Of a stretch of DNA of 64,000 bases, positions 44,140-55,559 are shown piece by piece. Position 1 is the first letter of the stretch, and every line of letters begins with the position of its first letter. The position numbers and the translations under genes are program-made. Source of the stretch: Selaginella moellendorffii (lineage: Eukaryota; Streptophyta; Lycopodiopsida; Selaginellales; Selaginellaceae); contig NW_003314318.1 of the NCBI RefSeq assembly GCF_000143415.4, forward strand, positions 1,105,394 through 1,169,393. Direction: 5' to 3'. The notes under the pieces were generated by a model. That model ran no database searches and had not been told where the DNA came from. It saw only the letters and a list, made by a program, of their open reading frames with translations.

Positions 44140-45029
44140 GAGAACTTGTGACGACAGGAGTGGGACTTGCTGCCGGATCACGTCCTCCATGTCAATGGCC
44201 GCTGCAAAGCTATCATCCTGGCCAAGACACGTCTGGAGCTGAGTGACTTGGGTGGATTGGTATTGAAGCTTGCCTTGCAGCAGATGTTCTATGGCTTTGG
44301 CAGTGTGTATGGAATCCTGACCAACTTTGAGAGTTCTTGGTTCTGCAAGCTTGATGGCGATCGTCTCTTGGTCTCGGAGCCCATCAAGGCTAGCGAGTGT
44401 CGACCTGTCTCGCATCTAGTGGTACTCGACGATCCGAAGAGCATTGTTTCGTCACCCAGTCATGATCTAGCTGCCACCAAGCTTGTTTTTGACTCCATTG
44501 TCAAGAGGGCGTGCGTGGCCGCGGATTTGACATATTGGGTCTTACGTCGAGTTCCACTCTTGCTTGGGGTTTTGGATCGTCGAGCGTGTACAGGGCGAGA
44601 CTGGACGAGAAGGCTGTTGTTCTCAAGGTCTTGGACGTGACGCAGAGGCCACACCTGATGCTGGATTTCGTGTTGATGCGTATCACAGGCTCGTTGCGGT
44701 TGAAGGAGTGTGCGTTCCAAAGCTCCTCGAGTATGGTTTCTTGTCAGGGGAGCTCTTTTTCATGGCCTTTTTGGATGCAGGGGGATAACCTGGAGGTTCT
44801 TGCGAGCCAGAATGGAAGGGGGCTAGGCCCCGAGATCAAGCAGAGTGCTATGCAATCTCTCAAATCCATCCACTCCCTCGACATGAGCCACGGCGAATCC
44901 GGCTTGCAAACATGTGTTACCAGTTGCAGGGAGGCAAAGCGCAAGTTCTTTGAATCGATCTCCACCAGTCTTTCCGCTCGTGGACAGAGGAACACGAAAG
45001 AGAGCTCAATACGCTCGTCACGCTTTTAG
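44140..45029 (+). pseudogene. Kinase-like gene copy B, degenerate
   Basis: The first half (44167-44460) reads LALQQMFYGFGSVYGILTNF followed by SSWFCKLD, a layout seen in endonuclease-like N-terminal domains. The second half is kinase-like: STLAWGFGSSSVYRARL (glycine loop), VLKVLDV (Lys strand), PKLLEYGFLSGELFFMAFL and SLKSIHSLDMSHGE. The frame shifts at least at ~44640 and ~44780. It is head-to-head with copy C and tail-to-tail with copy A. No stop-free path is left, so it is inactive. Confidence 0.5.
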
Positions 45030-45035
45030 ATCTAT

Positions 45036-46300
45036 TAGAACGTTAGTTTGATCCACAAACAGTGAGATACGAACGAAATGCAAAAGATCATCCGCATTAA
45101 AAGAACCACGCTGCTTAGTAGAAATCTTTCAAAATCTGAAAAGCTTTTCCATGTGCCTTTGATCCCGCTTAGCAAACTGCAAGAACTCATCGCAAACAAG
45201 CATGCCGCTCCAAGGTCTATCCACATGACTTTGCCACCTTCTGTGGAAACAATAATGTTGGCTCCTCCACTCGGCCACGAATCACATTTGCCTTGTGCAT
45301 CGCACTCAAGAGAGTCTTTGCTACCGAGAGATAAGGCCTCAAGTTTTCACGGTCTTTGTCTTGCATTACGGTAACCCAGCCTAGTCCTGCATCCATGAAA
45401 CGAGCAGCATGGAGGCGTGGAATCCCATCACCTTGAAGGTCTTTGAGCTTTACCATCATCCACACTTCACGCACAGCGTTTTGTAGCTGGTCGGAAGAGT
45501 TGCAAACTTCGACAATAGCCTTCCTCCCTGATCCCAAATCCCCCCGAAACACTGAGACCTTCCCTCCGCTATGGCTGAGGTGCCTTATGTCACGCAAAAA
45601 GTCCAGCTCCGGAAGTTGGGGCAGGACAAAGTCCTCGATGTCTTCGAACTTGAAATTCAATGGCAGAGCTTTATCATCTGCATCCGCAGCTCTACAAAAT
45701 GTTTTTTATTCCTTGTACTCGGATCCCATGGTTCTTCTTCATGCTGGGAGGACGCTCGAACAAGAGGTGCATCAAGAAGAAGAGAGCGTCGAGAAATGTT
45801 GGGTGTCCACCACGTGTAAAGAACGCATCAGAAATCAGAGGAACGTCGTCATGGGTCAGCTTGCAAAAGAATGATCGCTCGAGGCTGGTGACACATAGTT
45901 CTTCCATGATAGATATAACCAGCTGCCCGATCGAACACTTTGCGCACAACATTGCTGACACCATCAATCCCCACCTGGAGCACCCGATCGGACTCTACGA
46001 AAAGATACCCTTTTCCGGCATTTGCCTGCCTTCGTTGATTATCAGTGCCATCCACATCTTCATACATAACGACTGCACCTTGGCAATGGCTAAGATGAAC
46101 TAGAAAACCAACTTGGAATATCTTTCGATGCTCATCAGAGAGGTGTTGTACCGAATTCACAAGAGATGCATACAATCTTGCAGATGCCTCTTCGCGGCTT
46201 GTGGCTCCAGCAACTACATGCAGCTGAAGACTGGGATGTTATTGGGCCAGTAGAGCATGGAAAGAAAGAGTTGGAGCTCCGACGCGAATGAATCCCATAC
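45036..46300 (-). pseudogene. Kinase-like gene copy A, degenerate
   Basis: The upstream part has SREEASARLYASLVNSV and FLVHLSHCQGAVVMYEDV (46230-45960). The middle matches copy C (KVFDRAAGYIYHG; SLERSFFCKL; PTFLDALFFLMHLLFE). The kinase-like part 45660-45217 has VSVFRGDLGSGRKAIVEVC, EVWMMVKLKDL, GIPRLHAARFMDAG, TLLSAMHKANVIRGR. After a frameshift near 45.22 kb it has MWIDLGAACLF. The glycine loop and canonical HRD/DFG are missing. It is the longest of the four copies. Confidence 0.5.
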
Positions 46301-46325
46301 CTTGTAGCCAAGTGTTCTCCATAGC

Positions 46326-46466
46326 AAAATAGAATGCAAAAGAATAACATTCACATGCTGCCCGGAGCCGACAAGGCATGGCGATGGTTTAAGAGCTGAG
46401 CTACTGATCGTATCTTTTGGTTAGCTTGGAACTACAGCAGCGTGTATCCAACAAAATTTTTGATGC
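46326..46466 (+). pseudogene. Duplicated 5' fragment of the acireductone dioxygenase gene
   Basis: 46330 onward repeats the upstream region and first two exons of the gene at 48102: TAGAATGCAAAAGAATA (also 47976), GGAGCCGAC-AGG-ATGGCG, intron 1, and CAGCAGCGTGTATCCAA..AAA. The start ATG is lost (CCCGGAGCC), and about 30 bases of exon 2 including the WYLDE codons are deleted. Everything after exon 2 is absent. Confidence 0.75.
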
Positions 46467-46837
46467 TGAAATCAATTCCCGAGACCTAAATGGCGTGGCT
46501 GTCTCCCACGAGCTCCCCCAAAGTGGCAGCGCCGTTGCATGTTTGCTCATCTCAGCTCGTAATGGACATAAGATGCAACGCATTCTTGAAAGATCGTCTA
46601 GTGCTTACACAAAACTCTAAGAAACTCGAAAATACTCGAAATTCATAAACTTGGAATTGGACTACTGGACATTTGATAAAATACCTGCTACTTGTGTCGC
46701 CTGAAAAGAGAAAAATTTCCCTTTTTGGACTCTTTTGTAGACGATTCGCTTGGAAAATCATAGTCACGCCTTGTAGTAAGTGACCGTGACAGACTGCAGT
46801 TTCAGCGTTGTAATTGTCGTTGCAAACCTTTTCCACT

Positions 46838-47840
46838 TTAGTTCTCCTGCCGAGCGAAATGAGTTATGGCCTGTGGGTTCATCGTAATACTCCACGTTAA
46901 GTTCTTGGCATCATTTGGCATAAGTTGTGGCATTATCTCTGGACGCAGTTTCCCGCTGCAGGCATTCTCTATGTATGGAATCATACCCTTACGATCTGTA
47001 AAAGCAAATTGTGTAAAACATCTATAAAAATAAAAACGATGTGCAACAATGTCATACACCTCCAAGGTTTTTGTTTGCCCTTCTCGCAATAAGAGTTCAA
47101 CAACTTGGCTGTTACCACAGTGACAAGCTTCTCCAAGTGGTAGTCACCCATCAGTACTTTCCTCGTTGACACTTGAAAGTCCATAAACTAACTCCTCCAG
47201 TGTCACATAGTCGATTATTTCATTTGAAATAAAGTCGCATAACGAATCGACTCTTTTTATTTTAGTTGCCTTGAAATATTTTCGCCCATACTAAAAGAGG
47301 GAGTATTAGACAAATAAACAGCAAAAAAATATTACGAACCTCTAAATAAATTTTACAGTCCGGAATCACTGAAGTAAGATCCAAAAAGCTTGGATGTTTC
47401 TCGTGATGAGGTCGCCTGCCTGGAGTGAAATAGTACACGTTGTCAAACGGTTTCGCGTGCATGGTCGACCGTATTCTCTCATGAGATATGTAAAAACATA
47501 CGTGTGTAAAAACATACCTTGTTCTGTACCTCCCAGGTTGTCTGTGGCAGAGTTGTTCAAATATAACTTCTGCTTCAGCCCGTGCGGTACAACCTGTTCA
47601 CGGTCTTCACTATCCTCCCTGAACTCCATATGGTAATCCGTTGTAAAGAGAAAACAGTCAGGAACCTGTTGATAGCCAACAATCATAACAAATACTATTA
47701 ACTATGTTACCATTAGCTTGCTTATTTGAGTCACATCATAAACCAAGGAGGAAGAGCCAGAAAGAGTATACCGCTTGCTGGAAAGAGTCCCTTCGATTGT
47801 AGAACCAGCCCAGAACCTTGCAGACTATTTCAGACACCAT
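46838..47840 (-). pseudogene. Ankyrin-type gene remnant
   Basis: Minus strand. From ATG 47840 a frame reads MVSEIVCKVLGWFYNRRDSF, splices in phase to VPDCFLFTTDYHMEFREDSE (47644 down), and further segments follow (PFDNVYYFTPGRRPHHEKHP at 47.45 kb). At 47155-47045 one frame reads LPLGEACHCGNSQVVELLL, an ankyrin repeat, preceded by an in-frame TGA at 47144-47146. The last segment is DRKGMIPYIENACSGKLRPE. I recognise no further domain and cannot build one continuous frame. Confidence 0.4.
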
Positions 47841-48101
47841 GTCGCTAAAGGCACATTGCAACGAGCTGATGACTATCTAATGCCAAAAAGTGAAACCACA
47901 GTTTGGTAGCATTTCTAAATCGCTCTGTCACGCTCAGGGGTTGACCGCGAGACCTACACTACAGCAAAAACCCTAGAATGCAAAAGAATATCTAGCATAC
48001 CTTAGCATATGCTAGGTATATTCAATGAGGACTGCACACGTGGTAGGCTATAGGCTGCCCACGTGTACATCGTGCTGAGGGTTTGTTCTTACGAGGAGAG
48101 A

Positions 48102-48975
48102 ATGGGAGCCGACGAGGTATGGCGATGGTTTTAGAGCTGAGCTCCTGATCGTAGTCTTTTGGTTAGCCTGGAATTGAAGCGTGGTATCTCGATGAATCGC
48201 AAGAGCAGCAGCGTGTATCCAAAAAAATTCTCGATGGTGAGTGTGAATTTCTGGAATTGTTTGATGGATTTGGTTTGGTTTTGCCCAGATCTTGGTGTGC
48301 TGCAGTGGCACTTAAATGCGGATTTGTACGAGACAGACCCGGAGCTCAAGGCTATTCGAGACGAGCGAGGCTACGATTACTATGTATGTATCCATCCAGA
48401 ACCTTGTTTGGCTCTTATCCGAATTGTGCTCGTGCTCAGGATATCATCACAATCGCGCCTGGAAAGCTTCCCAACTACGAGGAGCGGATCAAAAGTTTCT
48501 ACGAGGAGCACATCCACACGGACGAGGAGATTAGATACTGTCTCGAAGGAAGTGGTCTGTAGTATCTTCTTTCGAGGAAATAATCCAGTTTTTGTTAACG
48601 ATTCTTTCGATCCATCTCAGGATACTTTGACGTGAGAGATGGCAGCGATCGGTGGATTCGTGTGTGGACCAAGAAGGGCGACATGATCATTCTCCCGGCT
48701 GGGATGTATCATCGATTCACACCGGATTCCAACAATTTCATCACGGTCTGTACCTGAGATTCTCTTTGATCAAACATGAAGCTTAGAAATCTATGCAGGT
48801 GATGCGCCTCTTTAGTGGACATCCAATCTGGACAGCGTTTAATCGGCCCCAAGAAGACAATCGTGCAAGGTCTGCAAATTACATATTCTTGTGAAAGTTA
48901 TCTCTTCTTGGTTTTGCCAGAGTGGAGTACGTAAACAATTTCCTCGCGAAGATCAAAAAGTGCGCACAAAGTTGA
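48102..48975 (+). CDS. ARD: Acireductone dioxygenase (methionine salvage)
   Basis: Seven exons, all in phase: 48102-48116, 48167-48236, 48289-48383, 48440-48554, 48621-48745, 48799-48869, 48921-48975; ~180 residues, the normal size. It oxidises the acireductone intermediate of the methylthioadenosine cycle, to ketomethylthiobutyrate and formate with iron, or off-pathway products with nickel. The cupin metal ligands are visible: H-x-H-x3-E in [14 protein letters not shown] and the later His in [16 protein letters not shown] and VLQWHLN are family landmarks. The enzyme acts in the cytosol and nucleus. Intron 1's acceptor at 48166 was chosen because it alone keeps the frame. The gene looks intact; a truncated duplicate of its start lies at 46326-46466. 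Confidence 0.9.
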
Positions 48976-48984
48976 TCATAGAAT

Positions 48985-49392
48985 ATTTTTTTTCTCAAAT
49001 GCATCCAGGCAGGAGAGAGATAAGAAAATCACTATGATACATATTTCCATAGCTTCAAACATCCTCTAGGTTTACATATCTATAAAAAAAAAACAAAAGA
49101 TTGTTTCGATCTAGATGGTATTCAGTCCACCTTCAGTGGCTGGGCTGCTCTGTTTTTTTTTGGCTCAGTTTGTTTCTCCTTCCTAGGGGAAACGAAGGGA
49201 GAAGGGCAGATGGGCTCAGATTGAAATGTTCTACCGCCAAGTTTTTCTAACTTTGACTCCCCAAGAATGCGTGATTTTCTGGATCTTATCATCCCGTGCT
49301 AGAAAGAAGAGCACAAGTGTGGCATGAAAAGATTTTTTCATAGACCATCAATATTTTTCTCTCAAATGAATCCAAGCAGGAGAGAGATACGA
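48985..49392 (+). repeat. Direct repeat after the dioxygenase gene
   Basis: 48990-49025 and 49352-49390 share TTTCTCAAATG-ATCCA-GCAGGAGAGAGATA. The second copy joins directly to the 3' end of the first SURNod19 gene. It marks a duplication join at the start of the three-unit cluster. Nothing else in this stretch is recognised. Confidence 0.6.
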
Positions 49393-49403
49393 TCATTATA
49401 ATC

Positions 49404-50953
49404 CTAGAGCAATGCACTGTATCCTCCATGGGGCTCTCGTTTCTTCTTCCAGATGCTAAATCCGACCACCAGCGCCACCCCCCCAACGATCGCAAGCGTG
49501 ACCGCCATCACATTAACTCTGTTTTTGACGTCCTAGAGCGGAGAAAAACAATCGCTCAATCTAAGAACTTGAAACAAGTAGAAGTTTACCACACGTACCT
49601 TGAATTGCCTCAGAGACACGGTGTCATCGTCGCTCACGATGAGATAGAAGAGCGCCATCACACCCGTGTGCTCCTGGGCGGAGCTATAAGACGAGGACAA
49701 GTGGAGCTTCTCACCGCTCGCGACCGTCACAGTCCCTGGCTCGGGGAAGCACGTAGACATCCCAACAACGTAGCCAGCTTCGTTTCCAGGAGTTGATCCA
49801 TTCCCGTATAGAGGAATCGAGGAGCACAAGTGCCGACCATCCTGGAAAAGCCACAAAAATCGTTAGCAAGTTTCACGAGAGTTTTTTCTACTTTTTTTCT
49901 TACCTCTCCATGCATGGTCATGCCCATAGCTCCACCGTGCTGATGCGCTACTCCGTAGATAATGCTACCCCCTTTCGGAATCACCAGGTGATTCTCCAGC
50001 TGATAAATACAATCGGGATTCGAGGACGGGTCGCAAGCAGGAACGTCATACTCAACCTGCAGAACGATCGTAAGAAAACAAAAGAAAAAAGTTTACAATC
50101 AGGACAAACGAACCTTGCAGCCAACGTGACGGTCGATTGGATCCCGCTTCCTGCTGTCTGTGATGTCGAATATATAAGCACGAACAGGCAGGACACACTC
50201 GTCCCACTCCACCCATTCGATGGTGTATTGCATGTAAAGAGTCTTCTTTGGTGCTTGAAATCCCGGCTTCACTGCGCATTTAGTCCCCTCGTAGCAGCAG
50301 TGCAGACCGCCTTTGTAGCCCTGCTTCAAAGGCTGTCCAGAGGCGTCTGTTGTGACGTTGTACAAGCTGCACCGGCACTCGAGGCATCCTTGGGGATCGT
50401 ATGTTCCTCTGGTGTCGATGGCATGGACGTTGAGCACCCAGAGCTCCTCGTAGCCTTCTGGAGGATTGCCAACGCCGATAGCATAGGAGCCTGGAACAAA
50501 GTAGCTCGTGTGCCTCGTCTCGGATCCAAGACCCCAGAACTGCGACAGGACGTTGTGCTGACAAATTCCATCGTTTCCAGCGATTATAGCCGATGGCGAG
50601 CCTAGACGATCCTGTCCATGATGGAAGCCGCCTCTTACCAGCTCTTTTCTCTCGGAGCTCTTCACATAGAGGCTAAATACTACCCAGTGATGCAGATAGA
50701 CGTCGCTCAGAGGCACGGGATTCCCAAGCTCGTCTACAACCTCTCCCTGGAAGTTCTTGACACCGATGTGACCTTTGGGAAACTCGAGCTCGTAGTGTCG
50801 GTCTTGGACCTCTCCCGGCCCCAGAGCAAAGGCTGGAGACTTGTAAGTCTTCTTCTGAATTCTGGAAGATCTGGAGCAGTCCTTCGATTCTGCTGGAGAT
50901 GAAGATAGTAGCAAAGCGATGAGCACGACGAGAACCAAAAGCTTCCCGTCCAT
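49404..50953 (-). CDS. SURNod19-family membrane protein, copy 1
   Basis: Four exons: 50953-50114, 50056-49904, 49841-49599, 49532-49404; 454 residues. Signal peptide (LLVLVVLIALLLSSSPAES), Cys-rich ectodomain (~26-410), one C-terminal membrane helix (MAVTLAIVGGVALVVGFSIW) and a basic tail (KKKRE). Family: 'stress up-regulated Nod19', of unknown biochemical role, in land plants. The pattern H88-H89 (YLHHWVVF), H178, H318-x-H320 (GVAHQHG) and M393 (HTGVMALF) resembles the copper ligands of peptidylglycine monooxygenases; this is inference. All exon phases are 0. It heads unit 1 of the tandem cluster and lies ~140 bases from the end of IBA57 on the same strand. Confidence 0.88.
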
Positions 50954-51090
50954 CTTTAGTTGCTATTCACCCCCACCCCGCTCCATCTGCTAAATAGGAA
51001 ATCAGGACAAAGCTTGGAAGCTTCCTCCGCGAGACTTCTGTTCACTTCTGTTCGTAGCCTTTTTGTTTGTTTCCCAGAAACTTATCCCGA

Positions 51091-52548
51091 TCAGTCCCAT
51101 TGATGCAGCCACCACTTGGGTCGTAAGACCTTCACCTGTATGCTTGCCATCCCGCCACCTATGCTTAGCCGTTTGGAAACCGCTTCCAGCCTCACAAGAG
51201 CGAATCCCCGGGAGCCAAGTGCCGTTGTTACAGTGCCCATCTTCTTGGACGATTCTGCGTCGACGATTTCAGCACCATGACTCACTGCCTCACTGATTTC
51301 TGCAATGACACGTAAATCACAAATAAGAAACTCTAGACCACACGGCTCATCTCACCTTCGCCATCCTTGTCAAGAAAAATCACCGGCATTACGCGCTTTC
51401 TTATCACTCCTCGGTGGTGTGTGCGAGCAACAAGCTCCTGGCCCACATAGCAACCTTTGTCGAAGTCGATCGCGTTCAGACCTTCAAGATTGTACTCGAG
51501 AGGAATGGCCTCCCCTGTCAATCACTAGATTTAAGAAAAACTGAACACAGCAAGCGAAAAAGAGAGAAAACCTCCACGAATTTCTGCCGGTCCCTCTGGA
51601 ATTCCTTGTTCCAACCTCCACAACAGATAATACTGCTCGTCAACCTCTTGATCGGCATCAATCAATGGAGCTGCCAAAGGAAAAAAAACGTGTAACTGTT
51701 GTTATAGATCAGCGTCACTATGAAACTTACGAGTGGATTCCACCGGAAAGATACCTCGGAAGCCGAGACATCCTGTCCGGGGATCTTTATGCCAACGCCA
51801 GCCTTGGACATTGCTAGAGGCAGAAGTATTCCCAGCAACATCACGCCCAGCACCCCACCCTACAGAGCCCTCGTTGTCACCTTCGCACTCCAGAGCACCT
51901 CCAAACCTCTGCCAGACTGCAAGCTCTTTTGACATGTCCGAGAAAGAAATTTTTGCACGCAGTTTGTGCCTGAAACAAGTGAAAGTTCGTCAAAAAGACA
52001 AGGAGAAAAAAGAACAAAGTACAAAGTACAAACCTCGTCAGGTGTGCAAACAAATCGCTGACACTCTCCGCATCAACGTCTGCTACCAGCTTTGGAGCCG
52101 ACTTCTCGCTTCCGGGGCCCGTTCCCGATCTGTCCAACTTCTCCGTGGATTGCACCGGCTTAAAAACCACCATGTCAAACAGAAACCTTCCCTGTGGATT
52201 CAAGATGGCCGTGTAGAGAGGAGGCTGCACCACCGCTGGCTGGTTGAGAGTGGGATGCGGTAGCCTCGTCGGAGAATCCTGCTCGAGCTTGTTCATGTTG
52301 TTCGTCGTCAAGCCCTGGAGGAACTTGATAACATCCTCTCCTTCAAATCCAATGACCGCTCGGCTGCTCAGCTTGCACGCAAAAGGACCTTTCTCGGCTA
52401 GCAGCGTCGGACCCCCGGAAGATAACTCGGACGCTCGAGAAGGAAACGACGGCGACGAGTGGAAGGAAAAGCTTCTCACATTTTTAGCACAGCCACGGCC
52501 CCTGTATCCTCCACCTCCCAGCAAGCGCCAGACTGTAGCAGCCGCCAT
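51091..52548 (-). CDS. IBA57: IBA57-type iron-sulfur assembly factor (mitochondrial)
   Basis: Five exons: 52548-52034, 51969-51731, 51670-51572, 51514-51356, 51299-51091; ~405 residues. The family (aminomethyltransferase-like fold) helps build [4Fe-4S] clusters in mitochondria. An Arg/Ser-rich leader ([14 protein letters not shown]) fits a mitochondrial presequence. [18 protein letters not shown] near residue 70 is typical. The signature [20 protein letters not shown] is complete; the ending WWLHQWD is near the usual length. Start: the first ATG ([10 protein letters not shown]). This is the only intact copy in the window; remnants lie after SURNod19 copies 2 and 3 (55560-55800, 56360-56470, 61015-61600). 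Confidence 0.88.
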
Positions 52549-52854
52549 CGTTGGAAATTTTCTTTCTGCTTATACCCTAGGTTCTTTTCTTCAAGAACTC
52601 CGCCAAGTGCGTGACACTCGGGCTTCATGCATGGGCTGGCTCGATAGTGGCTTTCTTCCTCGTTGCTAACTTTCTCTTCTCCATTTCCTACACGCTACTG
52701 TTCTATCCTTGAGTTTCTTGCGCGTGGCATTCTATAGCTCTTCATATCCGGACTTCTGCTCGTTCTAGCCTTCCAGTTTCCCGGCCCTTGACTCTGCTGT
52801 TACTCGAGTTGCTGAATTCCCCGCGAGTAGCATTCTATAAATGTGCTATAGAGT

Positions 52855-53163
52855 TTACTTGAGAACTACAGAGCCTTGAACGTAATCGTCGGGAAGACAC
52901 CTGATGCGCTTCAAGACATCGGCATTTGGATACCTGAGCTTTGTTCGAGGATCCGTGTAAGGTGCCTTTACAAGGAGAAAATACCGAAAGAGGGGATTAC
53001 TCGGTGGAGAAATGGCGAAACAGCACCTTACCTCAAATCCAGAGAATTTCTTGGAAGGATTCTCGCTGATGAGCCTAACTGTGAGTTTCTGATTGTACAT
53101 TTGCAGATGTTAACATCGAATCACCTCCTTCCATGTATCGCAACGACAGATGACAATTTTGCG
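52855..53163. pseudogene. IES6 (INO80 subunit) fragment, internally inverted
   Basis: 52866-53062 on the minus strand encodes the YL1-type C-terminal module (APYTDPRTKLRYPNADVLKR; CLPDDYVQG) with its splice acceptor. From 53063 the adjacent part reads on the plus strand: DEPN, a GTGAGT intron, then YVNIESPPSM. In a normal gene both are on one strand in the order DEPNYVNIESPPSM...APYTDP. So an inversion has its breakpoint near 53063. After SPPSMY the frame stops. The first exon is missing. IES6 is a nucleosome-remodelling complex subunit; this copy cannot work. Confidence 0.75.
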
Positions 53164-53259
53164 GATGATGAGAATGAGAAGGGGGAACTCCTGGATTTAT
53201 ACATCTAACTTCTAACATGTTCTCCATCTGGTGTGTTGTTCCCTGCTACTTTCTTATCC

Positions 53260-53600
53260 ATGGCTGCGGGTGCTAGCGTCTCCAAACTTCTTGTGGTTGC
53301 GGCAATTCTCATGTTCACATTTCTGGCTAGCATTGAGTTTGCGCACGGGGGGTGTTGTTATACAACCACTTTATTCAACTACTTCAAGGTGGTAGCAATC
53401 CAAGTTTTGAAGTGCGAAAACACAGGAGCTCCTTACGCGCGAAATGGGGATTGATGCAAAGGAGGGTGTCTGTATCAAATTGGAATTTGTGTTGGCTGGT
53501 AGGTGCCAACATGACATTGTGCCATAAGGTTTCCTCTCGCTTGCATCCTGGTCACAATGTCGCAATTTCTAGAAAAGGATTTCTTCCAGTTGTGCAAATC
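53260..53600 (+). pseudogene. Cystine-knot-like secreted peptide, broken copy
   Basis: The paralogue of 62408-62641. The signal peptide is intact (LLVVAAILMFTFLASIE). After it one-base indels shift the frame over residues 28-45; the second Cys is Tyr (TAC), and the first Cys of the central CC pair is a TGA at 53452-53454. Similarity continues on both sides of the gene (TAGGTGCCAA-ATGACATTGTGCC). Confidence 0.75.
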
Positions 53601-53689
53601 TACACTGAGGACAGTACTATTTTTGTTAGTTTTTCTTCTGCTTAGTTGCTTTTTGGCCTGTGATCTTCTAGGAGCACAAGTTTGTAGGC

Positions 53690-53900
53690 GAGCTTGTAAA
53701 TCTTATAGGAAAAAAGTGAGTGGCAGAACCTGGAGAAGGTACTTTCTTCTTTGATTGCGCTTTCCATTCCAGTTGACGAGATTGGATTGGAGGCAAAAAA
53801 TAACAACTGTGTCACTTGTTTTGATGAATATCGAGTCTCAGGTTAGTGTAGGTTTATAAATTTATTTGTGCACTTTGGTGCTTTGGATGATCTTTGTGGT
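53690..53900 (+). repeat. Shared end of the tandem unit
   Basis: Homologous to 58270-58500: GAACCTGGA-AAGGTA, a TTTTATT/CATTCCAG tract, TTGACRAGATTG and TTTATAAATTTATTT. In unit 1 it precedes SURNod19 copy 2; in unit 2 it precedes the repeat-filled stretch before copy 3. It may be a decayed exon pair, but no protein is recognised. Confidence 0.6.
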
Positions 53901-53999
53901 AAGTAAAGCAGGCTGTCAGAAGCACAATGTCCTGCAAAAATATGCCTCCCACTTTTTATATAAAAAGTATATTCATTAGATATTTCATAGCGGGCCAGC

Positions 54000-55520
54000 T
54001 CAAACGAGCAATGCACTGTATCTTTCATGGGACTCTGGTTTCTTGTTCCAGATGGTAAATCCGACCGCTAGTGCAAGCACCACAACGATTCCAAGCGTGA
54101 CCACCATCACATTAACTCTATTTTTCACGTCCTGCAGCGGAGAAAAGCAATCACTCAATCTAACAAACAAGTAAAAAACGTACCTTGATTTCTCCTAGAG
54201 ACACAGTGTCATTGTCGCTCACCATGAGATAGAAGATTCCCATGACACCCGTGTGCTCCTGGGCAGAACTATAAGATGAGGAGAAGTGGAGCTTCTCACC
54301 GCTCGCGACCATCAGAGTCCCTGGCTTAGGAATGCATGTAGACATTCCAACAACGTAGCCATCTTCGTTGCCAGGAGATGATCCATTCCCGTATAGAGGA
54401 GTCGAGGAGCACAAGTGCCGACCATCCTGGAAAAGCCGCACAAATTGACAGTCATGAGAGTTTTTTTTACTTCTTCTTACCTCTCCATGCATGCTTATGC
54501 CCATGCCTGCAGCGTGCTGATGTCCTACTCCATAGATAATGCTACCCCCTTTTGGAATCACCAGGTGATTCTCCAGCTGATAAATACAATCGGAATTTGA
54601 GGACGGGTCACAAGCGGGAACGTCATACTCGGCCTGCAAGACAATCGTAAGAAACATAAGAGAAACTTTTAGAATGAGGAAAAACGAACTTGGCAGCCAA
54701 CTTGAGGGTCGACTGGATCCCGCTTCCTGCTGTCTGTGATGTCGAATATATAAGCACGAACAGGCCGGACACATTCGTCCCACTCCACCCATTCGATGGT
54801 GTATTGCATGTAAAGAGTCTTCTTTGGTGCTTGAAATCCCAGTTTCATTGCACATTTGGTCCCTTCATAGCAGCAATGCAAACCGCCTTTGTAACCTTGC
54901 TTCAAAGGCTGTCCAGAGGCATCTATTGTTACGTTGTACAAGCTGCAGCGGCACTCGAGACATCCTTGGGGATCATATGTTCCTCTGGTGTCGATGGCAT
55001 GGACGTTGAGCAGCCAAAGCTCCTTGTAGCCTTCTGGAGGGTTGCCAACGCCGATAGCATAGGAGCCTGGAACAAAGTAGCTCGTGTGTCTCGTCTCGGC
55101 ACCAAGACCCCAGAACTGTGGATGGACGTTTTGCTGACAAATTCCATCGTTTCCAGGGATTATAGCCGCTGACGACCCTAGACGATCATGGAAGCCGCCT
55201 CTGACCAGCTCTTTTCTCTCGGAGCTCTTCAGGTAGAAGCCAAATACCACCCAGTGATGCAAATAGACTTCGCTGAGAGGCACGGGATTCCCAAGCTCGT
55301 CTACAATCTCTCCCTGGAAGTTCTTGACGCCGATATGACCTTTGGGAAACTCGATCGTGTAGTTTCGGTTTTGGACCTCTCCCGGCCCCATAGAAAAAGC
55401 TGGAGATTTGTAAGTCTTCTTCTGAATTCTGGAAGATCTGGAGCAGTCCTTAGATTCTGCTGGAGATGAAGGCCATAGCAAAACGATGGCCACGACCAGA
55501 ACCAAAAACTTCCCGTCCAT
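54000..55520 (-). CDS. SURNod19-family membrane protein, copy 2
   Basis: Four exons: 55520-54690, 54633-54481, 54426-54184, 54131-54000; ~452 residues, same phases as copy 1. The His/Met set is kept (YLHHWVVF, NVHAID, GVGHQHAAG, HTGVMGIF), as are the signal peptide and the C-terminal helix (VVTLGIVVVLALAVGFTIW). The tail loses one Lys and ends one codon later (LLV). An upstream in-frame ATG at 55553 would add 11 residues, but MDGK is conserved in all copies and precedes the hydrophobic core. It is intact, with no sign of relaxed constraint. Confidence 0.88.
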
Positions 55521-55559
55521 TTTTTTGCTGCTATTCACCCCCGCCGTGCTCAACTCACC

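Noticed and set aside
55521..55553. Upstream ATG extending SURNod19 copy 2 by 11 residues
   Set aside because: The other two copies begin with MDGK and the extension would precede the signal peptide core with a polar stretch.
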